Positions 35,534-46,239 of a DNA stretch of 64,000 nt are shown one piece after another. Origin of the DNA: Staphylococcus canis. Its GTDB lineage: Bacteria; Bacillota; Bacilli; Staphylococcales; Staphylococcaceae. Below the pieces are notes generated by a model. The model had not been told where the DNA came from, did no database searches, and saw only the letters and a list, made by a program, of their open reading frames with translations. Every line of letters begins with the position of its first letter. Positions within the stretch are counted from its first letter, which is position 1. A program made the translations under genes and the position numbers. The stretch lies in assembly GCF_016238445.1 (NCBI RefSeq), contig NZ_JABANU010000004.1:1-64000 (forward strand), written 5' to 3'.

Positions 35534-36785
35534 GATTAATTCCTCCTTTACGAATAAGTAATGATTGTTGATGGTTAAATAGTGCTTCATCTTGAGCGAT
35601 ACGTGCTGCATTTTGATATGTTTTAGCATACGTTTCAGGTGATAGGTGAATCACGGTATGCTTCGTTAGAAAATCATTCACAGATAGACCATGTTGAAAG
35701 CGCGCAGTACGATTGGTTGGCAGAACATGGCTCGGCCCCGCAATATAATCTCCCATAGCTTCTGGTGCGTAATTGCCTAAAAATAGACTACCAACATAAT
35801 GGATATAAGGGATATAGGCTTTAGGGTCGCGTGTTTGAATGGATGCATGTTCTGGCGCAATTTCATTCATGACATCACAACTTTCTTCAAAGCTTTGTGT
35901 ATGAATCAAGTAATGATGATGTTTTAAACTTTCTTGTAATATCGCCTGTCGTTCTGTTTGTTTCGCAAAAGAAGCGATGCGTTCTTCTAAGTCTGTTAAG
36001 AGCGCTTTATCTGTAGAAATGACAAATGTGCGTGCTAATTCATCATGCTCTGCTTGAGCGAGCACATCATAAGCCACTGCATCTAAATCACATGAGTCAT
36101 CAATGATTAAGGCAATTTCACTCGGCCCTGCAATTTGGTCGATACCGACTGTACCGTATAGTAACTTTTTAGCATAAGCGACATATTGATTTCCAGGGCC
36201 AACGATTTTATCAACTTTTGGAATGCTTTCAGTACCAAATGCGAGTGCTGCAATACTTTGTGCACCGCCAACTTGATAGACACGATTTACTCCAGTGATA
36301 TAACACGCAGCAAGAACGCTTTGTGCAATACCATGTTCTTGTGGGGGTGTCACAACAGTGATGTTTTTCACACCTGCCACCTTTGCAAGCGTTGCGGTCA
36401 TTAAGACTGTAGAAGGGTAGCTCGCTTTACCACCAGGGACATAAATACCAACAGAGTGGATAGGATGATAGACTTCATACATTTCTTCTGAGTCGTTACC
36501 ATTTTTATAACGGATACGTTCTTGGTACGTTTTGATGCGTGTGTAGCTTTGTTCTAGCGCTTGTTTGAGTTCAGGGTCTAAGGTTTCATAAGCTGTTTGA
36601 ATGGCATCTTGAGGGACTTCAAGTTGTGTAGTTTCAACTCCATCGAACTGAACGTTATAAGCCTGTAGCGCACGATCGCCCTCTTCCTTCACGCGCTCAC
36701 AAATTGCACTAACGCTATCATGTAATGAGAAATCAAGTGGTGCTGTAGATTGATATGTTTGTAAAAAAGTTTGAGTATTATACAT
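35517..36785 (-). CDS. hisD: Histidinol dehydrogenase
   Basis: 422 residues, catalysing the last two oxidations to histidine with zinc and NAD. Family boxes: SYPSTVLM near 125, the VGPGNQYVAYAK segment near 200, AGPSEIALI near 220, QAEHDE near 247 (Zn/base residues), and PEHAS near 318. ATG 36785 overlaps the hisG end; a TTG three bases upstream is possible. Confidence 0.95.
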   Translation of the reverse strand: MYNTQTFLQTYQSTAPLDFSLHDSVSAICERVKEEGDRALQAYNVQFDGVETTQLEVPQDAIQTAYETLDPELKQALEQSYTRIKTYQERIRYKNGNDSEEMYEVYHPIHSVGIYVPGGKASYPSTVLMTATLAKVAGVKNITVVTPPQEHGIAQSVLAACYITGVNRVYQVGGAQSIAALAFGTESIPKVDKIVGPGNQYVAYAKKLLYGTVGIDQIAGPSEIALIIDDSCDLDAVAYDVLAQAEHDELARTFVISTDKALLTDLEERIASFAKQTERQAILQESLKHHHYLIHTQSFEESCDVMNEIAPEHASIQTRDPKAYIPYIHYVGSLFLGNYAPEAMGDYIAGPSHVLPTNRTARFQHGLSVNDFLTKHTVIHLSPETYAKTYQNAARIAQDEALFNHQQSLLIRKGGINHDTHE

Positions 36786-37392
36786 CAATAATGGACACTC
36801 CTAACGTGTGAATAAATGCATCGATTGCTGCTGATTGTTTGAAAAAACTTTGTCGATTAGTAATAAGTTGTGCTTGAATGTCTGTGATCGTCTCTTTTTC
36901 TACAAGGCCATTTGAACGTAACGTTGTCCCTGTTTGAACAATGTCTACAATGCCATCAACCATGCCGACAACACACGCAAGCTCAATGGATCCTGATAAC
37001 TCAATACACTTCACATCACGACCTGTGCGTTTAAAATAATCTTGTGCCATTTTAGGAAAAGATGTCGCTATCGTTTGATATGTGTTTGTATCGTCAAAGG
37101 ATGCCACAGCTAAATGACACTGACCGAACGGAAGTGCTAACAACTGATTGACATCATACTGTTGCTCATTTAAAATGTCGCTTCCAGTAATACCAATGTC
37201 TGCGATACCTTGTTCGACATAGATAGGTACATCTTGGCCTTTAACAAATAAAAAATGATAGTCATCCGTTTGAATTTGGAGTTGACGATCTCTTGATTCT
37301 AATGCTTGAACGAGATCGGTCTGATTTTGCTCCTCTAAATATGCGATAAAGCTTTTGAGCAAGCGTCCTTTAGCTAATGCGATAGTAAGCAC
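36778..37392 (-). CDS. hisG: ATP phosphoribosyltransferase, catalytic subunit (short form)
   Basis: 204 residues beginning with GTG, GGAGG 7 nt upstream. It is the short HisG that lacks the C-terminal regulatory domain and needs HisZ. DIGITGSD near 67 and the PRPP loop in DIVQTGTTLR near 157 are intact. First committed step of histidine synthesis. Confidence 0.95.
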   Translation of the reverse strand: MLTIALAKGRLLKSFIAYLEEQNQTDLVQALESRDRQLQIQTDDYHFLFVKGQDVPIYVEQGIADIGITGSDILNEQQYDVNQLLALPFGQCHLAVASFDDTNTYQTIATSFPKMAQDYFKRTGRDVKCIELSGSIELACVVGMVDGIVDIVQTGTTLRSNGLVEKETITDIQAQLITNRQSFFKQSAAIDAFIHTLGVSIIDV

Positions 37393-37405
37393 AAAGATTC
37401 CTCCT

Positions 37406-38209
37406 TTATAGTGTTAAACCGAGTCCAAAACCTTCTAGACCATTGTCGTAATAGCCACCTGATACGACACGTTCATCTTCTAAATAAGCTTTGACAAATG
37501 TTCCTTTATAATAAGAACGTGGTGCCATCGGTGTAATATCGAGATGAATATCCGTCAATCCGAGTGATTTAAAGAATGATGCCCAACGATTTAAGCTACT
37601 CACTAGACTGTGATCAACGGTATATAGTTCATTTAATGCATCAAGTTGTTTGTGTGTTGGAGTTAGCAATAATTGAACAATTGGATGTTCAATGCCTAAT
37701 TGCTTTTTGAGCTCTGAAATATTGCGTTGTGTAATTGCGGTCAGTATCGCTTCGGTTTGAAATTCAGGTTTTAGTAATAAATCGATGAGCTGGTAATGAC
37801 CGATAACTACATATTGAATAGCGGTATTCATCTCAGATTGGATATAGTGATTGAAATGTTCGAATGCTTGATGAATATCTTGAATAGTAGGGTCATAACA
37901 TTCGATGCCTAATTGTGTGCGTACGTTTTGATGACGTACGATAGGACCACTATACGCTATCGATTGTGCTTGAAGCGGATAGTTTTGATAGTAACGTACC
38001 AATTGATCTGTAAAATCATTGCGTAACGCATAGAGTTGGTCATGGTTTTGCCAGATGCTACGTTCGTCCATTTGTTTTAAGTCATCTGTTGAAAGTTGCG
38101 ACCATTGTAATGTTTCAATAAAAGATGTATCGATTAGGGTATACCCTTGATTTGAAAAATATTTTAAAAATTGTACTTCAAGTGACTTTAATTCAAGCGG
38201 TGATTCCAT
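37406..38209 (-). CDS. hisZ: ATP phosphoribosyltransferase regulatory subunit
   Basis: 267 residues related to histidyl-tRNA synthetase but without its anticodon domain, as in other staphylococci. Recognisable: the divergent ATP-grasp-like core with RNDFTDQLVRYY near 70, FVKAYL and the C-terminal GGYYDNGLEGFGLGL, close to the class II synthetase motif 3. ATG 38209 follows GAGGGC; a frame extending to 38275 lacks a site and crosses the promoter. First gene of the operon; needed to activate and feedback-control HisG. Confidence 0.88.
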   Translation of the reverse strand: MESPLELKSLEVQFLKYFSNQGYTLIDTSFIETLQWSQLSTDDLKQMDERSIWQNHDQLYALRNDFTDQLVRYYQNYPLQAQSIAYSGPIVRHQNVRTQLGIECYDPTIQDIHQAFEHFNHYIQSEMNTAIQYVVIGHYQLIDLLLKPEFQTEAILTAITQRNISELKKQLGIEHPIVQLLLTPTHKQLDALNELYTVDHSLVSSLNRWASFFKSLGLTDIHLDITPMAPRSYYKGTFVKAYLEDERVVSGGYYDNGLEGFGLGLTL

Positions 38210-38265
38210 ATATACGCCCTCGCTTTCGTTCTCTACCGAACTAAAGTGTTTTTTAGAATAGGGTA

Positions 38266-38294
38266 ATGATAGCATAACAATAATCAGATTTCAA
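38266..38294 (-). promoter_or_regulatory. Promoter of the histidine operon
   Basis: On the minus strand TTGAAA (38294-38289) and TATCAT (38271-38266) are separated by 17 bp, with a TGc extension before the -10. It lies 57 bp before the hisZ start. No T-box leader or terminator is present between promoter and gene. Confidence 0.6.
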
Positions 38295-38599
38295 CAAATT
38301 ATCAGAAAATATAAATGAGACTATCACATTTTATTTTTATAAAGTTATGGATGACAATACATATTGAAATAGAAATGTCCTACATTTTTATCATTTATTA
38401 TAGACCAAATTAGCATTTGATAAACATATTTTGCTTCTTTCAGAATTATTTTATCGCTTAAAATAGCGTTATAATTCAGGCTTTTTTTCAAATCTACATC
38501 CTAATAGTCATTATAGTAATATATCAAATAATCGTATTTTAACTATTCTAATTGTATAATTAATGATGATGGATAAATTAAAAATAAGGAGTATGTCAT
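38276..38599. other. Divergent region between hisZ and deoC
   Basis: AT-rich. The his promoter is at the left edge; TATAAT at 38555-38560 and AAGGAG near 38586 belong to deoC. No hairpin leader, riboswitch or small gene was recognised in the middle. Confidence 0.5.
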
Positions 38600-39262
38600 A
38601 TGAAATATGAAAAATATATTGATCATACGTTATTAAAACCAGAAGCAACTCGTGAACAAATTGACCGTATTATTGACGAAGCGAAAACGTATCATTTTAA
38701 ATCTGTTTGTGTGAATCCAACACATGTCGCATACGCTTCTGAACAGTTGAAAGACTCAGATGTTTTAGTATGTACCGTGATTGGTTTCCCACTTGGCGCA
38801 TCAACGACAGAAACAAAAGCTTTTGAAACACGCGATGCGATTGTGAAAGGCGCGGATGAAATTGATATGGTGATTAATATTGGCGCTTTGAAAGATGGGC
38901 GTGATGAAGTGGTACAACGTGATATTGAAGCTGTAGTAGAAGCTGCACAAGGTAAAACCGTCAAAGTGATTATCGAAACAGTATTATTAACAGATGACGA
39001 AAAAGTGAGAGCGTCACAACTTTCGAAAGCCGCAGGTGCACACTTCGTAAAAACGTCAACAGGTTTCGCAGGTGGCGGTGCCACAGTTGAAGATGTGAAG
39101 TTAATGAAAGACACTGTCGGTGATGCTTTAGAAGTAAAAGCTTCAGGCGGTGTACGCAATTTAGAAGATTTTCAAGCGATGCTTGATGCCGGCGCAACAC
39201 GTGTAGGTGCGAGTGCAGGTGTACAAATCATGCAAGGCTTAGAAGCAGATACAGATTATTAA
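38600..39262 (+). CDS. deoC: Deoxyribose-phosphate aldolase
   Basis: 220 residues, TIM barrel. IDHTLLKP at the N-terminus, the Schiff-base Lys in FVKTSTGF near 152, and the second Lys in VKASGG near 180. It splits deoxyribose 5-phosphate to acetaldehyde and glyceraldehyde 3-phosphate. AAGGAG precedes the ATG. Operon with deoB. Confidence 0.95.
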   Translation: MKYEKYIDHTLLKPEATREQIDRIIDEAKTYHFKSVCVNPTHVAYASEQLKDSDVLVCTVIGFPLGASTTETKAFETRDAIVKGADEIDMVINIGALKDGRDEVVQRDIEAVVEAAQGKTVKVIIETVLLTDDEKVRASQLSKAAGAHFVKTSTGFAGGGATVEDVKLMKDTVGDALEVKASGGVRNLEDFQAMLDAGATRVGASAGVQIMQGLEADTDY

Positions 39263-39281
39263 TAATCAAGGAGTGATTGAC

Positions 39282-40460
39282 ATGACAAGACCATTTGAAC
39301 GTATCCACTTAATTGTAATGGACTCTGTAGGTATTGGCGAAGCCCCAGATGCGAAAGACTTTAATGATGAAGGTTCACATACGTTAAAACATACGCTAGA
39401 AGGATTTGACCAAACGTTACCATCATTAGAACGTTTAGGCCTGGGTAATATTGAAGACTTACCGGTTGTGAATCGTGTCGACGACCCAACAGCGTATTAT
39501 ACGAAGTTAAGCGAAGCGTCAGTGGGTAAAGATACGATGACAGGACACTGGGAAATCATGGGACTGAATATTAATAAACCGTTTAAAGTGTATCCGAACG
39601 GCTTTCCAGATGAGTTGATTCAAGAAATCGAATCTGTCACTGGACGAAAAGTGGTCGCAAATCGCCCAGCTTCAGGGACTCAAATCATTGAAGAGTGGGG
39701 CGAACACCAAATGAAAACAGGTGACTTAATCATCTATACCTCTGCCGACCCTGTTCTTCAAATTGCGGCACACGAAGATATTATTCCACTTGAAGAGCTC
39801 TACGACATTTGTGAAAAAGTGCGTGAGATGACGAAAGATCCGAAATACTTAATTGGTCGTATTATCGCACGTCCTTATGTGGGTGAACCCGGTAACTTCA
39901 CACGTACAAGTAATCGTCATGACTACGCGTTAAAACCGTTCGGTCAAACGGTCATGAATACGCTAAAAGATGCGGATTATGATGTGATTGCGATTGGTAA
40001 AATTAACGACATTTTTGATGGTGAAGGTGTTACAGAAGCCATTCGTACGAAAAATAATATGGATGGTATGGACCAATTGATGAAAGTTGTAGACAAAGAC
40101 TTTACGGGTATGAGCTTCTTAAACTTAGTAGACTTTGATGCGCTGTACGGTCATCGTCGTGATAAACCAGGTTACGCGCAAGCGATTAAAGATTTTGATG
40201 AACGTTTACCAGAATTACTGGACGCGTTACGTGAGGATGATTTACTCATTATTACAGCGGACCATGGTAACGATCCGACAGCGGACGGTACGGATCATAC
40301 ACGTGAATATATTCCAGTCTTACTTTACAGTCCGAAGTTTAATGGTGGTCGTGAACTGAAAGGGGATACGACATTCAGTTCAATCGGTGCAACGATTGCG
40401 GATAACTTCGGCGTTCAATTACCGGAATTTGGACATAGTTATTTAAATGAATTGAAATAA
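39282..40460 (+). CDS. deoB: Phosphopentomutase
   Basis: 392 residues, alkaline-phosphatase superfamily. Metal residues in [12 protein letters not shown] near 12, the Thr nucleophile in [10 protein letters not shown] near 88, and ADHGND near 330. It interconverts (deoxy)ribose 1- and 5-phosphates, feeding DeoC. ATG 39282 follows AGGAG at optimal spacing; a GTG at 39273 overlaps the site. Confidence 0.95.
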   Translation: MTRPFERIHLIVMDSVGIGEAPDAKDFNDEGSHTLKHTLEGFDQTLPSLERLGLGNIEDLPVVNRVDDPTAYYTKLSEASVGKDTMTGHWEIMGLNINKPFKVYPNGFPDELIQEIESVTGRKVVANRPASGTQIIEEWGEHQMKTGDLIIYTSADPVLQIAAHEDIIPLEELYDICEKVREMTKDPKYLIGRIIARPYVGEPGNFTRTSNRHDYALKPFGQTVMNTLKDADYDVIAIGKINDIFDGEGVTEAIRTKNNMDGMDQLMKVVDKDFTGMSFLNLVDFDALYGHRRDKPGYAQAIKDFDERLPELLDALREDDLLIITADHGNDPTADGTDHTREYIPVLLYSPKFNGGRELKGDTTFSSIGATIADNFGVQLPEFGHSYLNELK

Positions 40461-40467
40461 AATGAGA

Positions 40468-40512
40468 GAACTTTCGGAGCAAGGAGATATGATTTGCTTC
40501 GAAAGTTTTATC
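40468..40512 (+). terminator. Terminator of deoCB
   Basis: AACTTTCGGAGCAA pairs with TTGCTTCGAAAGTT, then TTATC. It lies directly after deoB. Confidence 0.75.
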
Positions 40513-40659
40513 TATTTAGTCTAATTTAGAAATGAAATTTTAAAATTCTAAAGTATAACTACCGATTCATGTGCTAAAATGATACATAATAAGTTTTATT
40601 CCATAAACTTTCTATTCTATTTAATATAGACCATGCTAGAACATAAAGAGGGTGCAACG

Positions 40660-42408
40660 ATGTTTAACTTAACGATATTACTCCTTGAACGTGTGGGTTT
40701 AATTACTATTTTGGCATATCTTTTGATGAATTTATCCTACTTTAAAAATACGATGAATCATCGTGACAGTTGGCGCTCGAAACTAGAATTGTGTGTCGTA
40801 TTTGCGCTATTCGCGATTATGTCGAACTTTACAGGGATCGTCATTCGAAATGGTGACATCTTATCTAGTCAGATTTATTTTCATCTTGATGACGATGTTT
40901 CACTTGCGAATACACGCGTTTTAACTATTGGGGTCGCTGGTCTGGTTGGTGGTCCTTTTGTTGGTGCTGTTGTTGGGATTATTTCAGGTATTTTTCGCTT
41001 TTACATGGGTGGTGCCGAGGCTTATACGTACCTCGTCTCGTCTCTATTTATCGGTTTAATTGCAGGTTATTTTTGTCATTATTCTCGTCAAAATAGACCT
41101 TATCCATCTGTTAAAGCGAGTGCGTCTATAGGGGCATTTACAGAAGTCATTCAGATGATTTGTATTTATTTCCTTGCTGCAGATAAAGGACATGCGATTG
41201 AATTATTACAATTAATTGCCTTGCCGATGATTATCGTCAATAGTAGTGGAACAGCGATATTCATGTCCATTCTGATTTCCACGTTAAAACAAGAAGAACA
41301 AATGCGTGCCGTGCAAACGCATGATGTATTACAAATTACCAATCAAACCTTGCCTTATTTCAAAGAAGGTTTAAATCAGCATTCAGCAGAACACGTAGCA
41401 ACGATTATTAAAGATTTAATGAAAGTCTCTGCGGTTGCGATTACGAGTCAAAAAGACATTCTTGCGCATGTTGGTGCGGGGAGTGATCATCATGTGCCGC
41501 AAAAAGAGATTGTGACGCATCTGTCAAAAACAGCCATGCAAAGTGGTGAGTTGAAAGAGGTTCACACGAAAGAGGAAATTGGATGCCCACATCCGAATTG
41601 CCCATTACATGCGGCGATTGTGATTCCGTTGAAAACACATGGAACAGTCATTGGAACGTTAAAATTATACTTTACGAACCCTAATGATTTAACGTTTGTT
41701 GAACGACAACTTGCAGAAGGCCTTGCGAAGATTTTTTGTAGCCAGATTGAACTGGGTGAAGCAGAGACGCAAAGTAAGTTGTTGAAAGATGCTGAAATCA
41801 AATCCCTACAAGCTCAAGTGAATCCGCATTTTTTCTTTAATGCCATTAATACTATTTCGGCTTTAGTTCGAATTGACAGCGAAAAAGCACGCGAATTGTT
41901 GTTAGAGTTGAGCCATTTCTTTAGATCAAATTTACAAGGGTCGCGTCAAAATAAAATTACGCTTGAAAAAGAATTAGGACAAGTGTCAGCGTATTTATCT
42001 TTAGAACAAGCACGCTTTCCAGGACGATTTAATGTTGATTTTGATGTAGCAGATGAATATATGAATACATTAGTACCTCCATTTGTCCTTCAAATCCTTG
42101 TTGAAAATGCATTAAAACATGCATTCCCAAATCGAAAAAAAGACAATCACATTATGGTCTCTGTGCATAAAGAAGCAGAAGGGTTAAAGCTGAGTGTTAA
42201 AGACAATGGTCAAGGTATTCCGCGTGAAAAGCTTGCAGTATTAGGTCAAAAAGTTGTGGAATCTGAATCTGGTACAGGCAGTGCGCTCGAGAATTTAAAC
42301 CTACGACTTAAAGGACTGTTTGGCAGTGCATCAATGTTACATTTTGAATCAAATGCATCTGGTACAACGGTGTGGTGTAAACTCCCTTATGAGAAGAAAG
42401 AGGTGTAA
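40660..42408 (+). CDS. lytS: Sensor histidine kinase LytS
   Basis: 582 residues. N-terminal 5TM-LYT sensor with six or so helices (about 1-210; NGDILSS, GLVGGPFVGAVVG), a GAF domain (about 220-360), then a HisKA_7TM-type kinase: phospho-acceptor His in QVNPHFFFNAINT near 388 and ATP-binding ENALKHAFPN near 480 and DNGQGIP near 520. It senses changes in membrane potential and phosphorylates LytR. ATG 40660 follows GAGGGTG; a longer frame from 40633 lacks a site. Confidence 0.94.
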   Translation: MFNLTILLLERVGLITILAYLLMNLSYFKNTMNHRDSWRSKLELCVVFALFAIMSNFTGIVIRNGDILSSQIYFHLDDDVSLANTRVLTIGVAGLVGGPFVGAVVGIISGIFRFYMGGAEAYTYLVSSLFIGLIAGYFCHYSRQNRPYPSVKASASIGAFTEVIQMICIYFLAADKGHAIELLQLIALPMIIVNSSGTAIFMSILISTLKQEEQMRAVQTHDVLQITNQTLPYFKEGLNQHSAEHVATIIKDLMKVSAVAITSQKDILAHVGAGSDHHVPQKEIVTHLSKTAMQSGELKEVHTKEEIGCPHPNCPLHAAIVIPLKTHGTVIGTLKLYFTNPNDLTFVERQLAEGLAKIFCSQIELGEAETQSKLLKDAEIKSLQAQVNPHFFFNAINTISALVRIDSEKARELLLELSHFFRSNLQGSRQNKITLEKELGQVSAYLSLEQARFPGRFNVDFDVADEYMNTLVPPFVLQILVENALKHAFPNRKKDNHIMVSVHKEAEGLKLSVKDNGQGIPREKLAVLGQKVVESESGTGSALENLNLRLKGLFGSASMLHFESNASGTTVWCKLPYEKKEV

Positions 42409-42411
42409 ATG

Positions 42412-43140
42412 ATGCGTATTTTAATTGTAGATGATGAGCCTTTAGCGCGAAATGAATTAATGTATTTATTAAATCGCATTGGTGGATTCGAAGCTTTGGA
42501 TGAAGCCGAAAATATTTCAGAAACGTTAGAGGCTTTGTTAATACATGACTATGATATCGTCTTTTTAGATATTAACTTAATGGATGAAAATGGTATTGAA
42601 CTCGGTAAAAAAATTCAAAAGATGAAATCACCACCGATGATTATATTCGCGACAGCACACGATCAGTATGCGGTTCAAGCATTTGAACTCAATGCGACAG
42701 ATTATGTGTTGAAGCCTTTTGAAGAAGAGCGTATAAGACAAGCCATTGATAAAGTTAAAACGCAAACGCCAGAATGGAAGCGACCTAAAACGGTTCAATC
42801 TGCACCTTTAGAACAAGCGTTACCGGTTGTTATTGATGATCGCATTCAAATGTTAAGTCAAAGTGATATTATAGGGTTTAGTGTTAATCAAGGCGTTACA
42901 ACCATTTATACTGTAAATGGTGAATATGAAGTTGGAGACCCGTTAAGCACGTATGAAAAGAAACTGAATCCTGATTATTTTTTAAGGATTCATCGTTCAA
43001 ATATTATTAATAAACATCATGTTCAAGCAGTCGAACATTGGTTTAATTATACCTTTATGGTGACGTTGACGAATAATGTAAAAATGCAGGTAAGTCGCTC
43101 TTACATGAAAGATTTTAAAGCAGCGATTGGGATTGGTTAA
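42412..43140 (+). CDS. lytR: LytTR-family response regulator LytR
   Basis: 242 residues. Receiver domain with DDE near 8, phospho-acceptor Asp in [12 protein letters not shown] near 53 and the Lys of [10 protein letters not shown] near 103. C-terminal LytTR DNA-binding domain (about 140-240; [15 protein letters not shown]). Two ATGs in tandem (42409, 42412); the second has better spacing from AGAGGTG. It activates lrgAB, which follows. Confidence 0.94.
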   Translation: MRILIVDDEPLARNELMYLLNRIGGFEALDEAENISETLEALLIHDYDIVFLDINLMDENGIELGKKIQKMKSPPMIIFATAHDQYAVQAFELNATDYVLKPFEEERIRQAIDKVKTQTPEWKRPKTVQSAPLEQALPVVIDDRIQMLSQSDIIGFSVNQGVTTIYTVNGEYEVGDPLSTYEKKLNPDYFLRIHRSNIINKHHVQAVEHWFNYTFMVTLTNNVKMQVSRSYMKDFKAAIGIG

Positions 43141-43161
43141 TTGAATTGATTTAAACAATAG

Positions 43162-43209
43162 AGAGTGGTGTGACAGCACTAAAAATGGTGCTGTGATTCC
43201 ACTCTATTT
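43162..43209 (+). terminator. Terminator of lytSR
   Basis: GAGTGGTGTGACAGCAC pairs with GTGCTGTGATTCCACTC and is followed by TATTTTTG. Confidence 0.85.
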
Positions 43210-43275
43210 TTGTGCATTTCACATCTTAAATTTTGCATTTCGGAGTGAAAACGGTTTATAACTTATTTTTCATAC

Positions 43276-43281
43276 TATAAT
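43276..43281 (+). promoter_or_regulatory. -10 element of lrgAB
   Basis: A perfect TATAAT lies 35 bp before the lrgA start; the -35 region (43253-43258) has no good hexamer, which fits a promoter needing the activator LytR. Confidence 0.45.
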
Positions 43282-43316
43282 TAAGTTAATCAATAAGCCA
43301 CTAGGAGGTCGGGAAA

Positions 43317-43766
43317 ATGAGAGAGAAAAAAGAAAAAACGTACAGCTTTTTACATCAAGTTTTAGTAATGGGGATTGTATTATTTATTTCTAAAATAATC
43401 GAATCCTTCATGCCAATACCAATGCCAGCTTCAGTGATCGGACTTGTATTACTCTTCATCTTATTATGTACAGGTATTGTAAAACTAGGACAGGTCGAGT
43501 CAGTCGGTACGGCGCTTACGAATAATATTGGATTCCTATTCGTACCTGCTGGTGTATCTGTTGTCAATTCGCTCGGGGTTTTAAGTCAAAGTCCATTTTT
43601 AATTATTGCTTTGATTATCGTTTCAACAATTTTATTACTCGTATGTACAGGTTTCGCATCACAATTGATTATGAAGTTTACAATGCGTACTGCTAAAACA
43701 TCAGAGAACTCAACACAATCTCAAAAATCATCACGTAAAATGAAAGGAGCGCACACTCATGTATAG
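43317..43766 (+). CDS. lrgA: Antiholin-like protein LrgA
   Basis: 149 residues, four membrane helices, with the conserved [17 protein letters not shown] block near 33 and [12 protein letters not shown] near 68, then a charged C-terminal tail. LrgA/CidA proteins are holin-like and control murein hydrolase activity and programmed lysis; they also affect pyruvate transport. Strong AGGAGG site. Overlaps lrgB by 8 bp. Confidence 0.94.
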   Translation: MREKKEKTYSFLHQVLVMGIVLFISKIIESFMPIPMPASVIGLVLLFILLCTGIVKLGQVESVGTALTNNIGFLFVPAGVSVVNSLGVLSQSPFLIIALIIVSTILLLVCTGFASQLIMKFTMRTAKTSENSTQSQKSSRKMKGAHTHV

Positions 43767-44460
43767 TCATCTTGCATTAGACACACCGTATTTCGGGATA
43801 CTGTTATCAGTAATACCGTTTCTAATTGCCACATACTTATTTAAAAAAACGAACGGATTTTTCTTATTCGCACCCTTATTTGTCGCGATGGTTGTGGGTG
43901 TAGCATTCCTATACTTTACAGGTATTCCTTATGAAAACTACAAAATAGGTGGAGACATCATTAACTTCTTCTTAGAACCTGCAACAATTGCATTTGCCAT
44001 TCCACTTTATAAAAAGCGTGATGTACTGTTGAAACATTGGCATCGTATTTTAGGTGGCATCGGTCTTGGTACAATCTTAGCATTAGTTGCGATTTACTTT
44101 ATTTCAAAAGCGCTACAATTCGGGGATAGCATTATCGCATCAATGTTACCACAAGCTGCTACAACAGCAATTGCTTTACCGGTATCAGAAGGGATAGATG
44201 GTATTAAAGAATTAACATCATTAGCTGTTATTTTAAATGCCGTTATTATTTATGCATTAGGTAATAAATTATTGAAGTTTTTCCGAATCGAAAATCCAAT
44301 CGCAAGAGGGCTTGCGTTAGGTACAAGTGGTCATACACTCGGGGCTGCAGCTGCTAAAGAGCTCGGTCAAACTGAAGAGTCAATGGCGAGTATCGCGATT
44401 GTACTTGTAGGGGTAGTTGTTGTAGTCGTTGTACCAATACTGACAACAATCTTCTTCTAA
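43759..44460 (+). CDS. lrgB: Antiholin-like protein LrgB
   Basis: 233 residues, multi-pass membrane protein. Conserved [16 protein letters not shown] near 72, [16 protein letters not shown] near 128 and [18 protein letters not shown] near 188. Partner of LrgA in the LytSR-controlled pair. AAAGGAG site within the lrgA end. Confidence 0.95.
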   Translation: MYSHLALDTPYFGILLSVIPFLIATYLFKKTNGFFLFAPLFVAMVVGVAFLYFTGIPYENYKIGGDIINFFLEPATIAFAIPLYKKRDVLLKHWHRILGGIGLGTILALVAIYFISKALQFGDSIIASMLPQAATTAIALPVSEGIDGIKELTSLAVILNAVIIYALGNKLLKFFRIENPIARGLALGTSGHTLGAAAAKELGQTEESMASIAIVLVGVVVVVVVPILTTIFF

Positions 44461-44511
44461 CAGAAACTGAGAATTAATAAAAATAATATAGATATTTCAT
44501 CATTTCAAATT

Positions 44512-44563
44512 AAACGCAGAGTGATAGGGGACATGCATTAAGTAACCTACTCATTCTGCGTTT
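44512..44563 (+). terminator. Terminator of lrgAB
   Basis: AAACGCAGA (44512-44520) pairs with TCTGCGTTT (about 44555-44563); inner GTGA/TCAT adds to the stem. Confidence 0.7.
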
Positions 44564-44678
44564 ATGTTTGATGTGAAAGTTGAAAGTGAAAAAGATATAA
44601 TAAAAGAAAAGGGGATAGAGCGATTGGGAAATTAGAATGAACCTACCCAATCACTTTGTCACAAAAAGGGTGAGACTA

Positions 44679-45647
44679 TTGAAAAAATTAGTTCAAGATA
44701 AGCAACAATTTTTGAAAGATATGTTAGACGGTTTAACACTTGCAAATCAAAGTATCGAAGTCATCCATGACACCATTGTCGTACGTCGTGCTAAAAAGCA
44801 ATCTGGTGTCGCGATTGTTTCAGGTGGTGGTAGCGGGCATGAACCTGCTCATGCAGGCTACGTTGCAGAAGGTATGTTAGATGCGGCTGTGTGTGGGGAA
44901 GTTTTTACTTCACCAACACCTGATAAAGTATTAGAAGCAATTAAAGCAGTAAACACGGGTGACGGTGTATTATTGATTATTAAAAATTACGCAGGCGATG
45001 TCATGAACTTTGAAATGGCACAAGAAATGGCGCAGATGGAAGGGATTGACGTTGAAACAGTTATTGTGAGAGACGATATTGCGATTGAAGACGTTGCGCA
45101 ACGTCGAGGTGTAGCAGGTACCGTTTTTGCGCACAAATATGCAGGTTACCTTGCGGATCAAGGTGCCTCACTGCACACCATTCAATCTAAAGTAGCAGAC
45201 ATGCTTGAAGGTATACGTTCGATTGGTATGGCACTCACACCGCCAATGGTGCCAACAACAGGAAAATATGGTTTTGATATTGATGAAAAAGACATGGAAA
45301 TTGGCATTGGAATTCATGGTGAAAAAGGATTGAAACGTATGCCTATCGCTCCAATTCAAACGATTACCGACCAACTTGTTGAACGTCTCGTGAAAGAAGT
45401 AGAATCAGAAAATGTCATTGTTATGGTTAACGGCATGGGAGCTACACCACTGTCAGAACTCAATATCGCAACAAAATATGTAGCAGCATCGCTTAAAGCT
45501 CAAGGCAAAACAGTCCGATCATGGTTCGTTGGTGACTACATGACGTCTTTAGATATGCAAGGCTTTTCAATCACATTAGTACCGTACGATGAAGCCATTC
45601 AAGAAGCATTTTTTGCACCAACAGCAAGTCAATATTTTACACATTAG
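44679..45647 (+). CDS. dhaK: Dihydroxyacetone kinase, DhaK subunit
   Basis: 322 residues. Binds dihydroxyacetone covalently through a His (GEKGLKRMP preceded by GIGIHG near 215) with GGGSGHEPAHAGYV near 50. TTG 44679 is chosen: GGGTGAG lies just upstream and the protein then starts like other DhaKs; an ATG at 44637 adds 14 residues without a site. First gene of dhaKLM. Confidence 0.92.
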   Translation: MKKLVQDKQQFLKDMLDGLTLANQSIEVIHDTIVVRRAKKQSGVAIVSGGGSGHEPAHAGYVAEGMLDAAVCGEVFTSPTPDKVLEAIKAVNTGDGVLLIIKNYAGDVMNFEMAQEMAQMEGIDVETVIVRDDIAIEDVAQRRGVAGTVFAHKYAGYLADQGASLHTIQSKVADMLEGIRSIGMALTPPMVPTTGKYGFDIDEKDMEIGIGIHGEKGLKRMPIAPIQTITDQLVERLVKEVESENVIVMVNGMGATPLSELNIATKYVAASLKAQGKTVRSWFVGDYMTSLDMQGFSITLVPYDEAIQEAFFAPTASQYFTH

Positions 45648-45659
45648 GAGTGAAACTTT

Positions 45660-46238
45660 ATGGATAAAGGAACACTTAAACAACGCTTATTAGAATTAAA
45701 AACAACATTTCAAGAACAAGAAGAGGCATTAACAGAGCTTGACCGTGCAATTGGAGATGGAGATCACGGGGTTAATATGCGTCGTGGATTTGAAGCATTA
45801 GCAGAAAAGTTAGATGATAGTTCTATTGAGAACATCTTGAAATTAACAGGTATGACGCTAATGTCAAACATTGGTGGCGCATCTGGTCCGTTGTATGGAT
45901 TCAGTTTTGTGAAAATGTCTCAAGTTGCACCGACAGATGATATCAACCATGAAGATTTAGTACAATTGTTAACCGCATTCTCAGAAGCTATTGCACAACG
46001 CGGAAAAGTCTCACTCAATGAAAAAACAATGTACGATGTGATTGAACGTGCACGTCAAGCAGTTGAAAATAACGAAACCGTAACACTTGAAACGTTACAA
46101 CAATTTGCAGATGATACACAAGAGATGGTCGCAACGAAAGGTCGCGCTGCTTACTTTAAAGAAGATTCAAAAGGCTATATAGATCCAGGTGCGCAAAGTA
46201 GTGTATACATTTTAAATGCATTGATTGGAGAGGATTAA
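45660..46238 (+). CDS. dhaL: Dihydroxyacetone kinase, ADP-binding DhaL subunit
   Basis: 192 residues. Magnesium-ADP site in LDRAIGDGDHGVNM near 26-39 (Asp triad), MSNIGGASGPLYG near 75 and the C-terminal DPGAQSS near 180. It transfers phosphate from DhaM to dihydroxyacetone on DhaK. 12 nt after dhaK. Confidence 0.94.
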   Translation: MDKGTLKQRLLELKTTFQEQEEALTELDRAIGDGDHGVNMRRGFEALAEKLDDSSIENILKLTGMTLMSNIGGASGPLYGFSFVKMSQVAPTDDINHEDLVQLLTAFSEAIAQRGKVSLNEKTMYDVIERARQAVENNETVTLETLQQFADDTQEMVATKGRAAYFKEDSKGYIDPGAQSSVYILNALIGED

Positions 46239-46239
46239 G